Source of the DNA: Megachile rotundata
Lineage: Eukaryota; Arthropoda; Insecta; Hymenoptera; Megachilidae
Direction of reading: 5' to 3'
Length of the DNA: 64,000 nt
Assembly: GCF_050947335.1 (NCBI RefSeq)
Contig: NW_027473606.1
Span: 62,001-126,000, forward strand
In this document: positions 60,801 through 64,000 of the stretch, one piece after another
Position numbering within the stretch: the stretch's first letter is position 1
How the letters are laid out: each line of letters starts with the position of its first letter
Made by a program: the position numbers and the translations under genes
The notes under the pieces: model-generated
Databases searched by the model: none
Seen by the model: the letters and a program-made list of their open reading frames with translations, nothing else
Told to the model about the DNA's origin: nothing

Positions 60801-63783
60801 ATATTATCGATAGAACGAGAATTACTATACTCACTACTCTGAGTATTATCAATCTAACTCATATTATTAGCCATATTATGCTTATATTATCGATAGAACG
60901 ACAATTACTATACATATTACTGTTATTGCTATCAATCTAACTCATATTATTAGCCATATTATGCTTAAATGATCGATAGAACGACAATTACTATACTTAT
61001 TACTCTTATTATTATCAATCTAACTCATATTATTAGCCATATTATGCTTATAATATCGATAGAACGACAATTACTATACTTATTACTGTTATTATTATCA
61101 ATCTAACTCATATTATTAGCCATATTATGCTTAAATGGTCGATAGAACTACAATTACTATACTCACTACTCTTAGTATTATCAATCTAGCTCATATTATT
61201 AGCCATATTATGCTTATAATATCGATAGAACGACAATTACTATACTTATTACTGTTATTATTATCAATCCAACTCATATTATTAGCCATATTATGCTTAA
61301 ATGATCGATAGAACTACAATTACTATACTCACTACTCTTAGTATTATCAATCTAACTCATATTACTAACCATATTATGCAGATATGATCGATAGAACTGC
61401 AATTACTATACTCATTACTCTTATTATTCTCAATCTAACTCATATTATTAGCCATATTATGGTTATATGATCGATAGAACGACAATTACTATACTCATTA
61501 CTCTTATTATTATCAATCTAACTCATATTATTAGCCATATTATGCTTCTATGATCGATAGAACGACAATTACTATACTTATTACTCTTATTATTATCAAT
61601 CTAACTCATATTATTAGCCAATTATGCTTAAATGATCGATAGACCGACAATTTTTATACTCATTACTCTTATTATTATCAATCCAACTCATATTATTACC
61701 CATATTATGATGATATGATCGATAGAACGACATTTACTATACTTATTACACTCACTATTATCAATCTAACTCATGTTATTAACCATATTATGCAGATATG
61801 ATCGATAGAACGACAATTACTATACATATTACTCTTATTATTATCAATCTAACTCATATTATTAGCCATATTATGCTTATATGATCGATAGAACGACAAT
61901 TACTATACTTATTACTCTTATTATTATAAATCTAACTCATATTATTAGCCATATTATGCTTATATGATCGATAGAACGACAAATACTATACTTATTACTC
62001 TTATTATTATCAATCTAATTCATATTAGTAACCATATTACGCTAATATGATCGATAGAACGACAATTACTATACTTATTACACTCAAAGTTATCAATCTA
62101 ACTCATATTATTAACCATATTGTGCAGATATGATCGATAGCACGACATTTACTATACACATTACTCTTACTATTATCAATCTAATTCATATTATTAACCA
62201 TATTATGCAGATATGATCGATAGCACGACATTTACTATACTTACTACTCTTATTATTATCAATCTAACTCATATTATTAGCCATATTATGCTTAAATGAT
62301 CGATAGAACGACAATTACTATACTTATTACTCTTATTATTATCAATCTAACTCATATTATTAGCCATATTATGCTTATATGAGCAATAGAACTACAATTA
62401 CTAAATTTATTACTCTTATTATTATCAATCTAACTCATATTATTAACCATATTATGCAGATATGATCGATAGAACTACAATTACTGTACTCATTACTCTT
62501 ATTATTATCAATCTAACTCATATTATTAGCCATATTATGCTTCTATGATCGATAGAACGAGAATTACTATACTCACTACTCTTAGTATTATCAATCTAAC
62601 TCATATTTTTAGCCATATTATGCTTATATTATCGATAGAACGACAATTACTATACTTATTACTTTTATTATTATCAATCCAACTCATATTATTAGCCATA
62701 TTATGCTTAAATGATCGATAGAACTACAATTACTATACACACTACTCTTAGTATTATCAATCTAACTCATATTATTAGCCATATTATGCTAATATGATCG
62801 AGAGAACGACAATTACTATACTTATTACACTCACTGTTATCAATCTAACTCATATTATTAACCATATTATGCAAATTTGATCGGTCGAACGACAATCACT
62901 ATACTTATTACTCTTATTATTATCAATCTAACTCATATTATTAACCATATTATGCAGATATGATCGATAGAACTACAATTACTATACTCATTACTCTTAT
63001 TATTATCAATCTAACTCATATTATTAGCCATATTATGCTTAAATGATCGATAGAACGACAATTACTATACTTGTTACTCCTATTATTATCAATCTAACTC
63101 ATATTATTAGCCATATTATGCTTATATGAGCAATAGAACTACAATTACTATATTTATTACTCTTATTATTATGAATCTAACTCATATTATTAACCATATT
63201 ATGCAGATATGATCGATAGAACTACAATTACTATACTCATTACTCTTATTATTATCAATCTAACACTTATTATTAGCCATATTATGCTTATAATATCGAT
63301 AGAACGCCAATTACTATACTTATTACTGTTATTATTATCAATCTAACTCATATTATTAGCCATATTATGCTTAAATGATCGATAGAACTACAATTACTAT
63401 ACTCATTACTCTTATTATTATCAATCTAACCCATATTATTAGCCATATTATGCTTATATGATCGATAGAACGGGAATTACTATACTCACTACTCTTAGTA
63501 TTATCAATCTAACTCATATTATTAGCCATATTATCCTTATATTATCGATAGAACGACAATTACTATACTTATTACTGTTATTACTATCAATCTAACTCAT
63601 ATTATTAGCCATATTATGCTTAAATGATCGATAGAACGACAATTACTATACTTATTACTCTTATTATTATCAATCTAACTCATATTATTAGCCATATTAT
63701 GCTTATATGATCGATAGAACGCCAATTACTATAGTTATTACTGTTATTATTATCAATCTAACTCATATTATTAGCCATATTAT
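57809..63783. repeat. 5975-bp tandem unit, copy 2 (72 monomers)
   Basis: It follows copy 1 with offset 5809 up to 59717 and 5975 afterwards (CTAACTGATATT at 54801 and 60776 in its TGATATT part; CTATAGT at 57751 and 63726). The gain is two monomers at 59718-59883. Private changes include GATTGATAG near 59063 and ACTGTACTC near 62485. At 63784 the sequence does not restart the unit. Confidence 0.88.
59718..59883. repeat. Two-monomer insertion in the second 5.8-kb unit
   Basis: At this point copy 1 reads straight into GCTTAAATGATCGATAG (53909). Copy 2 first has a GAACGAG / CTCTTAATATTATC monomer and a GCTTATAATATCG / GAACGCC monomer. These two variants are typical of blocks near 26.8-28.9 kb and 35.4-35.8 kb, so the segment may have been copied from another block, not from its immediate neighbour. 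Confidence 0.85.
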
Positions 63784-64000
63784 GCTTAAATGATCGATAG
63801 AACTACAATTACTATACTCATTACTCTTATTATTATCAATCTAACCCATATTGTTAGCCATATTATGCTTATATGATCGATAGAACGAGAATTACTATAC
63901 TCACTAATCTTAGTATTATCAATCTAACTCATATTATTAGCCATATTATGCTTATATTATCGATAGAACGACAATTACTATACTTATTACTGTTATTACT

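Larger units (their letters stand above)
1..64000. repeat. 83-bp AT-rich satellite array filling the window
   Basis: About 771 head-to-tail monomers of 83 bp cover every base, all in one orientation. The consensus has 29 A, 34 T, 14 C and 6 G, about 24% GC. The landmark AACTCAT falls at 24, 107, 190, 273 and 356, and so on to 63926. The total path is 770 periods minus 8 bases, which matches the 4 one-base insertions and 12 one-base deletions I could locate. No unrelated sequence interrupts it. Most monomers differ from the consensus at a handful of sites, and the differences are shared, linked variants more than random noise. Stops in all frames exclude long coding regions. Arrays of this kind are known from eukaryotic centromeric and other heterochromatin; the chromosomal location here is an inference, and I do not recognise the family. 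Confidence 0.98.

Noticed and set aside
1..64000. CRISPR array
   Set aside because: There is no alternation of a constant repeat with unique spacers. All 83 bases are repeated in every unit, and variation is by point changes shared between copies.
1..64000. Protein-coding repeats or short genes
   Set aside because: TAA, TAG and TGA occur in every monomer on both strands (for example in ATCTAACT, GATAGAAC and TATGATCG). The 83-bp period moves them through all three frames, so no open frame of gene length can persist.
1..64000. CENP-B box in the monomer
   Set aside because: The core pattern TTCG followed by CGGG is not present in the consensus. Isolated TTCG (the GATTCG insertions and TATTCGCC variants) or CGGG (GAACGGGAATT near 32520, 57495 and 63470) occur separately.
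1..64000. Promoters or terminators from TATA-like strings and T runs
   Set aside because: Such strings are frequent by chance at 24% GC and recur in every monomer. Nothing distinguishes any one of them as a regulatory site.
1..64000. Naming the organism or satellite family
   Set aside because: I do not recognise the monomer. Base composition and array size support a eukaryote but do not separate insects, plants, nematodes or other groups.

Overview
The whole window is one uninterrupted satellite DNA array. An AT-rich 83-bp monomer (about 24% GC in the consensus, counted by hand) repeats head to tail in a single orientation from base 1 to base 64000. The landmark AACTCAT starts at position 24 and again at 63926. 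That distance is 770 x 83 minus 8. It is accounted for exactly by four monomers of 84 bp and twelve single-base deletions that I located one by one. There is therefore no room for an inserted gene, mobile element, spacer or inversion. I found no coding region, RNA gene, CRISPR array, origin or telomeric repeat. Because 83 is not a multiple of 3, the stop codons in every monomer rotate through all frames, so open frames cannot run much beyond about 250 bases.

An array of this size and regularity points to eukaryotic heterochromatin, such as a centromere, pericentromere, or sex- or B-chromosome block. The sequence does not tell me the species, and I do not recognise this satellite family.

The information lies in the higher-order organisation. 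Monomers carry linked variant blocks, and runs of these variants recur over kilobases. Positions 1-19978 (domain I) hold a partial unit (1-2878) followed by two nearly identical units. Unit 1 is 2879-11511 (8633 bp, 104 monomers). Unit 2 is 11512-19978 (8467 bp, 102 monomers, one two-monomer deletion). Each unit contains internal duplications of blocks 1.2 to 4.2 kb long. Positions 19979 to about 26500 are a mosaic transition with fragments of domain I and pieces that repeat locally. Positions from about 26500 to 64000 (domain II) use other variants: 82-bp monomers, monomers with GAGCAATAG in place of GATCGATAG, and monomers with CGCTAGTACGAC. This domain contains nested units, including a clean tandem pair of 2156 bp (47705-52016) and a tandem pair of 5809 and 5975 bp (52000-63783).

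The array therefore reads as a record of repeated unequal exchange and local conversion at several scales. Four independent internal length differences between copies are exactly two monomers (166 bp). That is close to the DNA length of a chromatosome, which suggests, without proving, that a dimer is the physical unit.
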